Part shown: positions 25,501 to 34,696 of the stretch, in pieces
Numbering within the stretch: the first letter of the stretch is position 1
Layout of the letters: every line of letters begins with the position of its first letter
Assembly: GCA_047626725.1 (NCBI GenBank)
Contig: JBLHSG010000020.1
Span: 17,713-81,712, forward strand
Direction: 5' to 3'
DNA: 64,000 bases
From: Ascidiaceihabitans sp034111945
Lineage (GTDB): Bacteria > Pseudomonadota > Alphaproteobacteria > Rhodobacterales > Rhodobacteraceae
The notes under the pieces: model-generated
Told to the model about the DNA's origin: nothing
The model's input: only the letters and a program-made list of their open reading frames with translations
Databases searched by the model: none
Made by a program: the position numbers and the translations under genes

Positions 25501-28017
25501 TCAGGCGGGCGTTTTGGTTAACACAAATTCTAACTTTTCAAATGTCACCGGCTTTTCTATAAAATCTATCCCGTCCAGCGCAGTGGTTTTGACCGAAGAT
25601 TTTCCTGACATCAAAATCGACTTTGTTGACGGTTCTGATTTGATCAAACGACGCAGCATTTCGTTACCGTTCATTCCATCGCCAAGGTCAAAATCGGACA
25701 AAACCAAATCAAAAGATTGCGTTTGCGCGGCCTTCAAAGCGCCTTCTGGTGAGGCGAAAGAAACAACCTCGTAGCCAAGTTGTTGTAACAACGCGGTCGC
25801 GTGATCACAGGACCTTTGATCATCTTCGACCAGCAACGCGGATTTTGGTGTAGCCTGATGTCCTTCATGGTTTTTCCCCACCGAAATGGGCAAGGTCACT
25901 TCAATTTTTGCTCCCATCCCTGGAACACTTTCCATGGTCATGTCACCGCCCGTTTGCCGGATAAAACCATAGACAATCGATAGCCCCAAACCCGTGCCGC
26001 CGGCATCACTGCGCGTCGTAAAAAACGGTTCAATTGCACGCGCCAAAACGTCAGTAGACATGCCTTGGCCATCGTCTTCTACAATAATGCAGGCATGGGT
26101 GAGACCCCGGTTTTCAAGGCGAACCTTAATGGTGCCATCAGCTTCAATCGCATTATTCGCGTTGAGCAAAAGGTTGAAAAGCGCGGATTCTAACTGCCCT
26201 GGATCAACCAAAACATTCAGGGGGGACGCTGCGAGGGTCACCTCCAGTTTGACCTCAGGCTTTAGGCTGATCTCGACCAGATCGGCCATTCCCTCGACCA
26301 GAGAATTCAAATCAACCACCTCAGGAACCAGCCGTTGTTTGCGGGCAAATGCCAAAAGGCGATCGGTCAATGACGATCCAAAATCAACAGCGTTTCCAAT
26401 TGCTTGCAGGCTTGCGTCGGCTTCGCCTCTTGTTTGTGTACCCATCAAATGTGCGTGGGTTTGGATCGTCGAAAGAATATTGGCAAAGTCATGCGCCGTG
26501 TCGCCGGCCATTTTTCCGAGCGTTTCAATCCGGTCAATCTGTTGTAGGCGGTCCGACATCCGGCGCTGTTCGGTCACATCTGCAATCAGCCAAACGCGGC
26601 CATTGTCCGGTAGTTTGCTCGCTCTGATTTCTAGAATTTGGCCGTCTTCAGACACCAGATCGCACGCCCCACGATGATCTGCTTTAACCTTGTTTTTCAT
26701 CGCGGAATTGGCAAAACGGCTGTTCAAAAGCCACTCCACCCACATGCCGGCCTGTAGTGATTGTGCGGGCAGCCTGAGGATCTTGGAAAAGGCAGGATTG
26801 GACGCAGTCAGACGCCCCGTAGGATCGGTCATCGCGATCCCATCAGAGATGTTGGTAAACACCTTTTCAAACAGCGCATTACGCTGATCAAGTTGCCGGT
26901 TTGAGCGATCCAAACGCAGTGCATTTGCCCGAAAACTACGGAACGATCTGAACAAATCGCCTATCTCGTCTTTGCCGCCTAGCTTGCGAGGCAAAGCGCT
27001 GGCGCGATCCCCATTTGCCAGACGCACCATCGCCGCAGATACCCTCGAAATGTTGAACGTGACATAGCGCGACACGTAAATCGCAGCCGTTAAAGCGAGC
27101 ATCAGGCTGATCACACTGATGACCGCGACAAATATCCGCGTCACCCTGATTGTGCTTGATGATGCCTCGCGTTCACCAGCAAGGAATACTTCGGCTTGAT
27201 TGGCATAATCGCTCGCCAACTCGTTGATAAGGTTGGCATCATGGCGAATACGGAACAGTGCATTTTGCGCAACTAGATTGGTAGACAGCTCTTGGCGGCG
27301 CAGCTCAAACACACCGGTTTCTTGCCACACCATAGCCTCAAGATCGTTAAGAAATGCGGCCTGTTCAACCGTCAATGTGGCGTCACCCAGCGTTTGTTTT
27401 TGGCGTAGATAATGCCGCTGTTCTTCACCGACACCAATCAGGTTTCCAGCGTATGCCGCGTTCAACGCGTCTGCATTCATGCTTTGTAAGGACCACCAAA
27501 TCAGGCGGGTCTGATCATCAATTCCGTCAGATGTGATCGCCGCAGTTGCCGTGATCCGCAGCGCGCCCAGCCCGGCTGTTTGATTGCGAATTTGCGCCTG
27601 AACCAGTTCCAATTGACGTGACGCCGCGACAAGGTCTTTGACCCCTTCAGACATGTCATCGATGATCGGTGACACCGCGGGGTCGCCCGTCGACGCATCG
27701 TTAAACTGCGCGTCTGGCCAGTCCGTGCGCACACGATCAAGGACGCTGATCAATTTTCCGCCTTCTTGTTCAATCAAAAAATTAGACCGCTGGTTTAACA
27801 AATACGGCGCAGACGTAGCCAGATCCGAAGACCGTTTTGACAGGTCCAAGGCCTGCGCCACTTGGCTTAGTGTCTCTTGATGCAAGTCTTGTAAACGCGC
27901 ATCAACACGCTGCAACGCCAACCACGTCACTGCACTTGCAGATAAAACCGCGAGCGACAAAAGCGCCAAGGCCGCCCACAATCGCCCCCGAACACTGCGC
28001 AAACCAAACGTGTTCAC
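25501..28017 (-). CDS. Hybrid sensor histidine kinase with C-terminal receiver domain
   Basis: An 838-residue protein. Two membrane helices (about 12-33 and 300-320) enclose a largely helical periplasmic sensor of about 260 residues, similar in layout to TorS-type sensors. A HAMP segment follows (about 320-375), then a PAS region (FTNISDGIAMTDPTGRLTASNPAF), the phospho-acceptor His in GDTAHDFANILSTIQTHAHLM, an HATPase domain with an N box (LLLNANNAIEA), G boxes (DDGQGM, GGTGLGLSIVYGF), and a receiver domain with its Asp in LVLSDFDLGDG and a conserved Lys in IEKP. Its start overlaps the end of the response-regulator gene by four bases. It faces the AfuABC-like transporter, which it probably controls. 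Confidence 0.9.
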   Translation of the reverse strand: MNTFGLRSVRGRLWAALALLSLAVLSASAVTWLALQRVDARLQDLHQETLSQVAQALDLSKRSSDLATSAPYLLNQRSNFLIEQEGGKLISVLDRVRTDWPDAQFNDASTGDPAVSPIIDDMSEGVKDLVAASRQLELVQAQIRNQTAGLGALRITATAAITSDGIDDQTRLIWWSLQSMNADALNAAYAGNLIGVGEEQRHYLRQKQTLGDATLTVEQAAFLNDLEAMVWQETGVFELRRQELSTNLVAQNALFRIRHDANLINELASDYANQAEVFLAGEREASSSTIRVTRIFVAVISVISLMLALTAAIYVSRYVTFNISRVSAAMVRLANGDRASALPRKLGGKDEIGDLFRSFRSFRANALRLDRSNRQLDQRNALFEKVFTNISDGIAMTDPTGRLTASNPAFSKILRLPAQSLQAGMWVEWLLNSRFANSAMKNKVKADHRGACDLVSEDGQILEIRASKLPDNGRVWLIADVTEQRRMSDRLQQIDRIETLGKMAGDTAHDFANILSTIQTHAHLMGTQTRGEADASLQAIGNAVDFGSSLTDRLLAFARKQRLVPEVVDLNSLVEGMADLVEISLKPEVKLEVTLAASPLNVLVDPGQLESALFNLLLNANNAIEADGTIKVRLENRGLTHACIIVEDDGQGMSTDVLARAIEPFFTTRSDAGGTGLGLSIVYGFIRQTGGDMTMESVPGMGAKIEVTLPISVGKNHEGHQATPKSALLVEDDQRSCDHATALLQQLGYEVVSFASPEGALKAAQTQSFDLVLSDFDLGDGMNGNEMLRRLIKSEPSTKSILMSGKSSVKTTALDGIDFIEKPVTFEKLEFVLTKTPA

Positions 28018-28739
28018 ATCACGCCCTCTGGGGCCTCAACAACGAATATGTAGCCAAGGCCGCGTCGCGTTTGCAGATGAACCGGTTTCGAAGGGTTGTC
28101 TTCGATTTTACGCCGCAATCGCAGGATCAAAACGTCAATTGTGCGGTCCATATAGCGCGTCAGATCGCTGCCAATTTCGGCCAGCAGATCCACCCTTGAG
28201 ATGATCTCGTTTGGGCGATTAAGGAAAAATTCCAACAGGCGATATTCCGCATTTGTCAGCGTGATTTCTGTGCCTTTGATCGTGGTGACAGCCCGTTCTT
28301 CACGATCCACGATCAAGCCGCCAAACGCCGTTTGATCACTGCTGGCCTGCCTGTTCACCGCGTTGTTGTTTTTCCCGTAACGCCGCAACACAGCGCGAAT
28401 GCGGGCAATCAATTCCCTTGGGTTAAACGGCTTTAGCAAATAGTCGTCTGCCCCGACTTCGAGCCCGATAATCTTGTCGGTTTCATCGCCCCTGCCCGTC
28501 AGCATCACGATTGGCAAATCTTTTGACTGACGAATATCTTTCGCCAATTCCAGCCCGCTTTCGCCACGCAGCTGCAAATCGATGATGACCAAATCAAGGT
28601 CGATCGACTTGCACACAACCGCAAAATCCGCACTGCTTTCCATTGGGACAGGTTCGAATTGATTGTCCGACAACAACGCCACCAATGCTGCACGCATGCC
28701 CGCCTCGTCATCAACAATACCAATGCGCGGGCGCGTCAT
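28014..28739 (-). CDS. OmpR/PhoB-family response regulator
   Basis: A 241-residue regulator. The receiver domain (about 1-120) has acidic residues in IVDDEAG, the phospho-acceptor Asp in LVIIDLQLRGESG, Thr in VMLTGRG and Lys in LLKPFNPREL. A winged-helix DNA-binding domain follows (about 140-235), with EITLTNAEYRLLEFFLNRPNEIISRVDLL and the recognition region DRTIDVLILRLRRKIED. It is translated just before the hybrid kinase with an ATGA overlap, and is divergent from the binding-protein gene at 28980, whose promoter region carries TTGTTAA-type repeats that may be its sites. Confidence 0.9.
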   Translation of the reverse strand: MTRPRIGIVDDEAGMRAALVALLSDNQFEPVPMESSADFAVVCKSIDLDLVIIDLQLRGESGLELAKDIRQSKDLPIVMLTGRGDETDKIIGLEVGADDYLLKPFNPRELIARIRAVLRRYGKNNNAVNRQASSDQTAFGGLIVDREERAVTTIKGTEITLTNAEYRLLEFFLNRPNEIISRVDLLAEIGSDLTRYMDRTIDVLILRLRRKIEDNPSKPVHLQTRRGLGYIFVVEAPEGVM

Positions 28740-28806
28740 CCTGCCTGATCCCTTTTCAGCCTGTGATCATAAATAGCGAAAATGGCGCGCGGCGTCTCTT
28801 GGTATA

Positions 28807-28882
28807 TTGTTTCATTTATTACAGTCGGTCAGCCGTTTGTAATTTTGTTAACAATAAACCCGCCGATCTGTAGCATTGTTAA
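28807..28882. promoter_or_regulatory. TTGTTAA-type repeats in the regulator/transporter divergent region
   Basis: The 240-base gap between the response regulator (minus) and the binding-protein gene (plus) is AT-rich in its centre. It contains TTGTTTC at 28807, TTGTAAT at 28837, the palindrome TTGTTAACAA at 28845-28854, and TTGTTAA again at 28876. Spacings of 30-31 bases equal about three helical turns. OmpR-type regulators bind direct repeats, so these are candidate sites for the divergent regulator. Function is inferred from position only. Confidence 0.35.
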
Positions 28883-28979
28883 TACCTGCGGCCCCCACGT
28901 GTCCGCACGCCCGTCCTATGCTGTCGATGCTAGCCACCAATGGAGGACAGGCCAGCAGCAATACTTCTGGGAGGAAGAC

Positions 28980-29990
28980 ATGACAAAATTTGGGATGGTC
29001 TCTGGTGCCATATTACTCGCAGCCGGAACCGGCGCATACGCGGATGAACTAAGCGTCGTTTGCAGCGCAGAACAAGATTGGTGCGATCTGATGGTCGCCG
29101 TCTTTGAAACGGAAAACCCTGACACTGACGTTTTGATGGTGCGCAAATCCACCGGCGAAACACTGGCGCAAATCCGCGCCGAGGCGGGCAATCCGAAAAT
29201 CGACGTTTGGTGGGGTGGCACTGGTGATCCGCACCTGATCGCAGCCGAAGAAGGTCTGACACAGAAATCTGGCGCTGATACGTCAGAATTGCTGGGCTGG
29301 GCGCAAAACATGGCCGAGATTTCTAACGGTAAGGCCGTTGGTATCTACGCGGGCGCATTGGGCATTGCCTATAATTCCGAAATTCTTGCGGAAAAAAACA
29401 TTGCGGCACCTGCCTGCTGGGCTGACCTTGAAGACCCCCGTTTTTTGGGCGAAATTCAGGTGGCTAACCCGAACAGTTCTGGCACGGCTTACACCGAACT
29501 TGCCACGTTTGTGCAGCTGTTTGGCGAAGACGAAGCATTCACCAAATTGGCCGCAGTTGGCCTGAACGTAAACTCCTACACCAAATCCGGTTCCGCCCCA
29601 TCAAAGGCAGCCGCGCGCGGTGAAACAGGTGTGTCGATCGGGTTCATGCACGACATGGTCAAACTGGCCGCGACCGGTTTCCCGCTCGAAGTTGTCGCAC
29701 CATGTGAAGGCACCGGATACGAGGTTGGCGCCGTCAGCATCATCGAAGGCGCACGCAACTTTGACGCGGCAAAAGCATGGGTCGAATTCGCATTGCGCGC
29801 AGACGTTCAATCACGCGCACCCGAAGTTGATGCATTCCAGGTTCCGTCGAATTCCAATGCGCAAGTCGCACCAGAGTCCCCTGACCTCGCGTCTATCAAA
29901 CTGATCGACTACGATTTTGCGACCTACGGTTCTAGCGAAACCCGCGCACGGCTTTTGGCGCGCTGGGATTCCGATGTTGGCGTAAACTAA
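28980..29990 (+). CDS. ABC transporter substrate-binding protein, AfuA/FbpA-like
   Basis: A 336-residue protein starting at the ATG at 28980 with GGAGGAAG just upstream; the open frame further back to 28782 crosses the promoter. A Sec signal peptide covers about residues 1-20 (ending GTGAYA). The mature protein shows family segments LSVVCSAEQDWCDLMVAVFETENPD, IDVWWGGTGDPHLIAAEEGL, GIAYNSEIL and AVSIIEGARNFDAAKAWVEFAL. Proteins of this type were first called ferric-iron binding, but Actinobacillus AfuA binds sugar phosphates. The paired two-component system and the fused permease fit the AfuABC type. Substrate remains open. Confidence 0.82.
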   Translation: MTKFGMVSGAILLAAGTGAYADELSVVCSAEQDWCDLMVAVFETENPDTDVLMVRKSTGETLAQIRAEAGNPKIDVWWGGTGDPHLIAAEEGLTQKSGADTSELLGWAQNMAEISNGKAVGIYAGALGIAYNSEILAEKNIAAPACWADLEDPRFLGEIQVANPNSSGTAYTELATFVQLFGEDEAFTKLAAVGLNVNSYTKSGSAPSKAAARGETGVSIGFMHDMVKLAATGFPLEVVAPCEGTGYEVGAVSIIEGARNFDAAKAWVEFALRADVQSRAPEVDAFQVPSNSNAQVAPESPDLASIKLIDYDFATYGSSETRARLLARWDSDVGVN

Positions 29991-30026
29991 CCTCCCTGTC
30001 GGCCTCTTGATTTGACGCTGACACTC

Positions 30027-30052
30027 GGGTGCCTTTGGCGACAAGGGCACCC
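30027..30052 (+). terminator. Hairpin between binding-protein and permease genes
   Basis: A perfect 7-bp stem: GGGTGCC at 30027-30033 pairs with GGCACCC at 30046-30052. No T-run follows. Hairpins at this position in importer operons usually stabilise the binding-protein message or partly stop transcription, giving more binding protein than permease. Confidence 0.5.
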
Positions 30053-30076
30053 AAACTCTTACTCTTTGGACATATT

Positions 30077-32242
30077 ATGAAACGGACAGTCTTATTCTGG
30101 CTCGTCGCGGGGCTGGTCAGCTTTGTGGTGCTGCCATGGCACTTGACCGATCGCGGTTTTTTCGCATTCGAATGGTTGGGCGATGATGCGCCGTCAAGCG
30201 GCCTGGCGATGGTTTTGCAGGCGGGGTACTGGTGGTTTGCGCCTATCGGCTTGGCGCTGATTGTGGCCTTGGGCGTGCATTTTCGGATCGCTGAACCGGT
30301 GCGCCGCGCACGGTTTATGGTTGGCATTGCAGCCACGGGTTTGGGTTGGATTGCATTCCAAGGTCTGGTGATTGTCCAAAAAGGACCACGTGCATTTGAA
30401 GGCGTCCTGACAGGTGATGCGATAAATGCTGGCCAGCCCGGAATGGGAATAGGCGCGGCAATCTGTGTCTTGTCGTTGCTGTTTGTCCTAACCGTTTCGA
30501 TGTCTCAAACCGGCAAAGGGCGCGGCGATGCGTTTGTTGTCAGCACCATTGGCCTGATCATTGCGCTGGTCGGCGTTTTTGTTTTTTATCCGGTTTTGCA
30601 CATCCTTGTTCGCGCGTTTGAAGTCGACGGTGGCTACAGCCTGACCGAATTTTTCCCGCGTTTCCTTAGCTCTGATATCTGGGGTTTGGGGTGTTTGTTT
30701 GGTGGCCGAAATTGCGGTGTTGCGATGAATTCGCTGTTTCTCGCAGTCCTGACCGGGCTTGGCACAACCATGCTTGGCCTTGCCTTTGCGCTGATATTTA
30801 CCCGCACCGATTTTCGCGCAAAAAAGCTACTGCGCATCCTGACCGTCATCCCCATTATCACGCCACCTTTCGTGATTGGCTTGGCGTTGATCCTACTTTT
30901 CGGGCGCAACGGGGCCGTGACCGATTTAGCCGCAAACCTGTTTGGCATGGAAAAAACCCGCTGGCTGTACGGCTTTTGGGGCGTTTATTTTGCGCAGTTG
31001 TTGTCATTCACGCCCATCGCGTTTCTTGTTTTAATCGGCGTTGTTCAAGGTGTTAGCCCCTCGATGGAGGAAGCATCCCAAACTCTTGATGCCGATCGCT
31101 GGCAGACCTTTCGCTACGTGTCTTTGCCGCTTATGCGTCCCGGCCTTGCGAATGCATTTCTGCTGGGGTTCATCGAAAGCCTCGCAGATTTTGGCAACCC
31201 ACTGGTTTTGGGCAGCGGTTATTCAGTCCTTTCGACCGAGATTTATTTCGCCATCGTGGGCGCAGTTGCAGACCCGGCAAAGGCTGCAATCCTCGCGATT
31301 TCACTGCTAAGCCTGACCTTGTCAGCGTTCATTTTGCAGCGCATGTGGTTGGGCAAAAAATCTTATGCCACGATCACAGGCAAGGCAGATTCGGGCCAAA
31401 ACGCAGCCCTCAGCCCGCTGGTCCGCACGCTTTGCTACGCGACAGCATTGCCGTGGGCCGCCCTAACAGCCGTCGTCTATTCCATGATTATTTTTGGCAG
31501 TTTTGTGAAACTTTGGGGCTACGATCACAGCTTTACGCTGGACCATTACATTCGCGCCTTCGGGATCAATTTTGAAACCGGCCGACTGTCCGGCGTTGCA
31601 TGGGACAGCTATTTTACGACGCTCACCATATCAACAATCGCCGCGCCTTTGACTGCGATTGTCGGGTTGGCGACCGCCTATTTGCTGGTGCGCCAGAAAT
31701 TCATGGGCAAAGAAATATTCGAATTCTCGACCATGCTTAGCTTTGCAATCCCCGGCACAGTCATCGGTGTCAGCTACATTATGGCGTTCAATTTCCCGCC
31801 CATCGAACTGACAGGCACCAGCATAATTTTGATCATCGTCTTTGTGTTTCGCAACATGCCAGTTGGCGTGCGCGGCGGAATTGCGGCGATGTCACAGTTG
31901 GACAAAAGCCTTGATGAGGCATCGATCACATTGGGCGCAAACAGCTTTACGACAGTGCGCCGCGTGATCCTGCCATTGATGGGTCCAGCGATTTTAGCAG
32001 CACTGACCTACAGTTTTGTGCGCGCAATTACGTCGGTAAGTGCCGTGATCTTTCTGGTCAGCGCCAAACACAACATGGCCACGTCGTTCATCGTCGGGCG
32101 GGTTGAAAACGGGGAATTTGGCCTCGCCATCGCCTATTCAACCGTGCTGATCATTACGATGCTCGCCGCCATTCTTTTGCTTCAACTTTTGGTCGGATCG
32201 CGCCGTTTGCGCCGGACTGACCGTGTCCAAACAACGGCCTGA
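30077..32242 (+). CDS. Fused double ABC permease, AfuB-like
   Basis: A 721-residue membrane protein from the ATG at 30077. It holds two permease modules. The first EAA-type loop is MEEASQTLDADRWQTFRYVSLPLMRPGLANAFLLGFIESLADFGNP (about residues 335-380), and the second is DEASITLGANSFTTVRRVILPLMGPAILAALTYSFVRAITSVSAVIFL (about 610-660). About four additional N-terminal helices precede the first module, giving roughly 14-16 helices in all. A single polypeptide thus replaces the usual permease pair, as in AfuB/FbpB-type systems. It lies between the binding-protein gene (86 bases upstream) and the ATPase gene (26 bases downstream). Confidence 0.88.
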   Translation: MKRTVLFWLVAGLVSFVVLPWHLTDRGFFAFEWLGDDAPSSGLAMVLQAGYWWFAPIGLALIVALGVHFRIAEPVRRARFMVGIAATGLGWIAFQGLVIVQKGPRAFEGVLTGDAINAGQPGMGIGAAICVLSLLFVLTVSMSQTGKGRGDAFVVSTIGLIIALVGVFVFYPVLHILVRAFEVDGGYSLTEFFPRFLSSDIWGLGCLFGGRNCGVAMNSLFLAVLTGLGTTMLGLAFALIFTRTDFRAKKLLRILTVIPIITPPFVIGLALILLFGRNGAVTDLAANLFGMEKTRWLYGFWGVYFAQLLSFTPIAFLVLIGVVQGVSPSMEEASQTLDADRWQTFRYVSLPLMRPGLANAFLLGFIESLADFGNPLVLGSGYSVLSTEIYFAIVGAVADPAKAAILAISLLSLTLSAFILQRMWLGKKSYATITGKADSGQNAALSPLVRTLCYATALPWAALTAVVYSMIIFGSFVKLWGYDHSFTLDHYIRAFGINFETGRLSGVAWDSYFTTLTISTIAAPLTAIVGLATAYLLVRQKFMGKEIFEFSTMLSFAIPGTVIGVSYIMAFNFPPIELTGTSIILIIVFVFRNMPVGVRGGIAAMSQLDKSLDEASITLGANSFTTVRRVILPLMGPAILAALTYSFVRAITSVSAVIFLVSAKHNMATSFIVGRVENGEFGLAIAYSTVLIITMLAAILLLQLLVGSRRLRRTDRVQTTA

Positions 32243-32268
32243 AACAGGCCACATCTGCGGAGATATTT

Positions 32269-33330
32269 ATGACCCTTTTAACACCCGGTTCCGTGCATTT
32301 TGACAGTGTTGTTAAAAAATTTGGCGCTGTAACTGCCCTTAAAAACCTGAACCTGACGATCGAACCGGGCAAGCTGGTGACCCTGTTGGGCCCCAGCGGT
32401 TGCGGGAAAACCACAACATTGCGCCTGATTGCAGGGTTGGAAATGGCCACGTCCGGCGCCATCCATATCGGGGGCCAGGACGTGACGCATTTGACCGCGA
32501 CCTACCGCAAGGTGTCGATGGTGTTTCAATCCTACGCGTTGTTCCCGCACATGACCGTCCGCGAAAACGTGGCCTACGGGCTGACTGTAAAATCCATGCC
32601 AAAGACCGAGGCCGCACAAAAGGCTGAACATGGTTTGGAACTGGTCGGCTTGTCAGGGTTCGGGGATCGACTGCCCAGCGAATTATCTGGCGGCCAGCAA
32701 CAACGTGTCGCCGTCGCGCGGGCGATTGTGCTGGAGCCCGAAGTTCTGTTGTTGGATGAACCGCTGTCAAATCTAGACGCCAAACTGCGCCGCCATGTGC
32801 GCGAGGAAATCCGCCAAATCCAACAACGCCTTGGGCTAACAGCCGTGTACGTCACCCACGATCAAGAAGAAGCGATGGCCGTTTCTGACCGCATTATCGT
32901 GATGAAAAACGCCGAAATTGCGCAAGAAGGATCGCCAAGTGACCTTTATGAAGCCCCAAATTCAGGATTTATCGCCGACTTTATTGGCGACGCCAATCTT
33001 GCCGCGTGTGAAATCGAAACGGTTTCAAAAGGGTTCGCGACCGTTCGAATGCACGACAAAACCTATCAAATTCGCGATGGTGGTCTGACCGCAGGTCCGG
33101 CGCAAATGGTCCTGCGCCCGCATCACTTGCGCCTTGCAAAACCCGACACATCCGGCATTTCAGGCGAGGTCAGCTATGCCGCCTACCTTGGTAAAGAAAT
33201 TCAATACACAGTCGAAAGCGCGCTAGGCCCGCTATTTGTAATCAGCAGCGTCATCGAAGAACCATTCCGCCAAGGTGACGCGGTTTCCATTCAATTCGAC
33301 GAAACCCACGCGCGGTTGGTCGCGGTGTAA
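32269..33330 (+). CDS. ABC transporter ATP-binding protein, AfuC/FbpC-like
   Basis: A 353-residue ATPase: Walker A GPSGCGKTT (about 42-50), Q-loop MVFQSYALFPHMTV, signature LSGGQQQRVAVARAI, Walker B VLLLDEPLSNLDAKLR, and switch VTHDQEEAMAVSD. A C-terminal TOBE domain follows (about 280-353, with the strand MVLRPHHLRLA). It ends the transporter operon and converges on the tRNA-Leu gene 30 bases away. Confidence 0.9.
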   Translation: MTLLTPGSVHFDSVVKKFGAVTALKNLNLTIEPGKLVTLLGPSGCGKTTTLRLIAGLEMATSGAIHIGGQDVTHLTATYRKVSMVFQSYALFPHMTVRENVAYGLTVKSMPKTEAAQKAEHGLELVGLSGFGDRLPSELSGGQQQRVAVARAIVLEPEVLLLDEPLSNLDAKLRRHVREEIRQIQQRLGLTAVYVTHDQEEAMAVSDRIIVMKNAEIAQEGSPSDLYEAPNSGFIADFIGDANLAACEIETVSKGFATVRMHDKTYQIRDGGLTAGPAQMVLRPHHLRLAKPDTSGISGEVSYAAYLGKEIQYTVESALGPLFVISSVIEEPFRQGDAVSIQFDETHARLVAV

Positions 33331-33359
33331 AACACGAGACTGTTGGAAGGATGACCAAG

Positions 33360-33445
33360 TGGTGCGGGCGGGGGGACTCGAACCCCCACGGGCATTCGCC
33401 CAACAGATTTTAAGTCTGGTATGTCTACCATTCCATCACGCCCGC
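33360..33445 (-). tRNA. tRNA-Leu (anticodon UAA)
   Basis: On the minus strand an 86-base gene runs from GCGGGCG at 33445 to an encoded CCA at 33362-33360. The acceptor strands GCGGGCG and CGCCCGC pair perfectly. The anticodon loop reads CTTAAAA, giving anticodon TAA. A long variable arm (TTGGGCGAATGCCC region) marks a class II tRNA, and the T arm GGGGGTTCGAGTCCCCC is perfect. It reads UUA codons. Confidence 0.97.
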
Positions 33446-33502
33446 ACACCGGTCGTACCCATGTGTCTAGGCAATGAACGGCACGCCCTCAAGAGCGATA
33501 CA

Positions 33503-34084
33503 TCAGATATCTTCGCCCTTTGGCCCAAGTGGCGCATTTTTTGCGACCAAAGCACGTTCTGACAGCCACGGATTGTTGGCCAACGCCTCTAACATTTGTG
33601 TGCGCGCTTCGACCATCCGGCCCAGTTGCATCAAGGACAACGCGCGCCCTGATTGCGCGGCCACGTGATTTGGTGACAGAACCAATGCGGCATCCAGATC
33701 GGCCAATGCTGCCAGGTAGTCCCCCTGAAGATATTGAATGTAGGCGCGCTGATTAAACCCTTCGGCGTAGGTTGGGCAGTAGTCGGCCAAACGGTCAAAG
33801 TCCTTGAATGCACCGGCAAAATCATAGCTGTTGCGACGTTGCATTCCACGATCCAGAACCTCTTGGGCCTGTTCGTTTGGGGCCCGCAACCAGACCTCCC
33901 ACATCTTGCCAGACACCTCGCGACCTGCTCCTTCGTTCGCGGCGTCTTGGGCTTGGGTGATCAGGCCATCCAACTCTGTTGAATAATCCGCAGGGTCGGG
34001 GCAAATGTTTGTGCTGTCTTGGGCAAACGCGGGGCCTGCCATCAAAAGTCCAGTCATCACTGTTGGTGCAAATGAAATACGCAT
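33503..34084 (-). CDS. Exported TPR-repeat protein
   Basis: A 193-residue protein with a Sec signal peptide (about 1-22, ending GPAFAQ). After a cysteine-containing linker, residues 80-180 carry TPR-like repeats, for example DFAGAFKDFDRLADYCPTYAEGFNQRAYIQYLQGDYLAALADLDAALVLSPNHVAAQSGRAL. Such proteins sit in the periplasm and mediate protein contacts. It lies on the same strand as, and 31 bases downstream of, the Lrp-type regulator, which may be chance. No specific function can be assigned. Confidence 0.75.
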   Translation of the reverse strand: MRISFAPTVMTGLLMAGPAFAQDSTNICPDPADYSTELDGLITQAQDAANEGAGREVSGKMWEVWLRAPNEQAQEVLDRGMQRRNSYDFAGAFKDFDRLADYCPTYAEGFNQRAYIQYLQGDYLAALADLDAALVLSPNHVAAQSGRALSLMQLGRMVEARTQMLEALANNPWLSERALVAKNAPLGPKGEDI

Positions 34085-34115
34085 GCACCAAAAATTGGCG
34101 CAACACCGTCTCAGG

Positions 34116-34592
34116 TCAAGAAGATTCCGCCAGAACCGTTTCTTTCACCGCTTCCATTGCGACATAAGTCGAGGTCGACGCGACGTGTGGGAGGGCAGAA
34201 ATTGTCTCTCCCAGGAATGCGCGATACCGGCCCATGTCGCGGGTCCGCACCTTTAGCAAATAGTCAAAATTGCTGGCGATCATGTGGGCCTGTTCGATCT
34301 CGGGCACTTTGGCCACGGCCAAGTTGAAAGCACGCAAAGCCGCCTCGCGGGTGTCGTTCAATTTCACCTCCACAAAGGCGACATGATCCAAGCCCAACCT
34401 GATCGGATCCAACATCGCGCGGTAGCCCAAAATCACACCCGAACTTTCCAATCGACGCAGGCGCGCTTGGGTCGGGGATTTTGACAGGCCGATCCGCCCG
34501 GCCAGGTCCGTGACACTGATCCGACCATCTTCGGCCAGAACCTCGAGAATCGCTGCGTCAAACCGGTCTAAACCTGATTGCTCAAAAATCAT
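34116..34592 (-). CDS. putR: Lrp/AsnC-family regulator, probable PutR
   Basis: A 158-residue regulator. The helix-turn-helix is DAAILEVLAEDGRISVTDLAGRIGLSKSPTQARLRRLESSGVI (about residues 11-53), followed by the RAM/ACT-like effector domain with VEVKLNDTREAALRAFNLAVAKVPEIEQAHMIASNFDYLLKVRTRD. ATG at 34592 is preferred; the frame extends to 34646. It is divergent from putA with about 104 bases between starts. In alphaproteobacteria a divergent Lrp-type gene (PutR) activates putA in response to proline, so the same role is likely here. Confidence 0.82.
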   Translation of the reverse strand: MIFEQSGLDRFDAAILEVLAEDGRISVTDLAGRIGLSKSPTQARLRRLESSGVILGYRAMLDPIRLGLDHVAFVEVKLNDTREAALRAFNLAVAKVPEIEQAHMIASNFDYLLKVRTRDMGRYRAFLGETISALPHVASTSTYVAMEAVKETVLAESS

Positions 34593-34696
34593 GTGAATTG
34601 CTACCTTTGTAACTTTTTGACCTACAGTTTCGATGAAATTCAGCAAAACGTCCCGCGCTTATAGCAGTACAGTGGAACAAACGCAAAGGTGTGATC

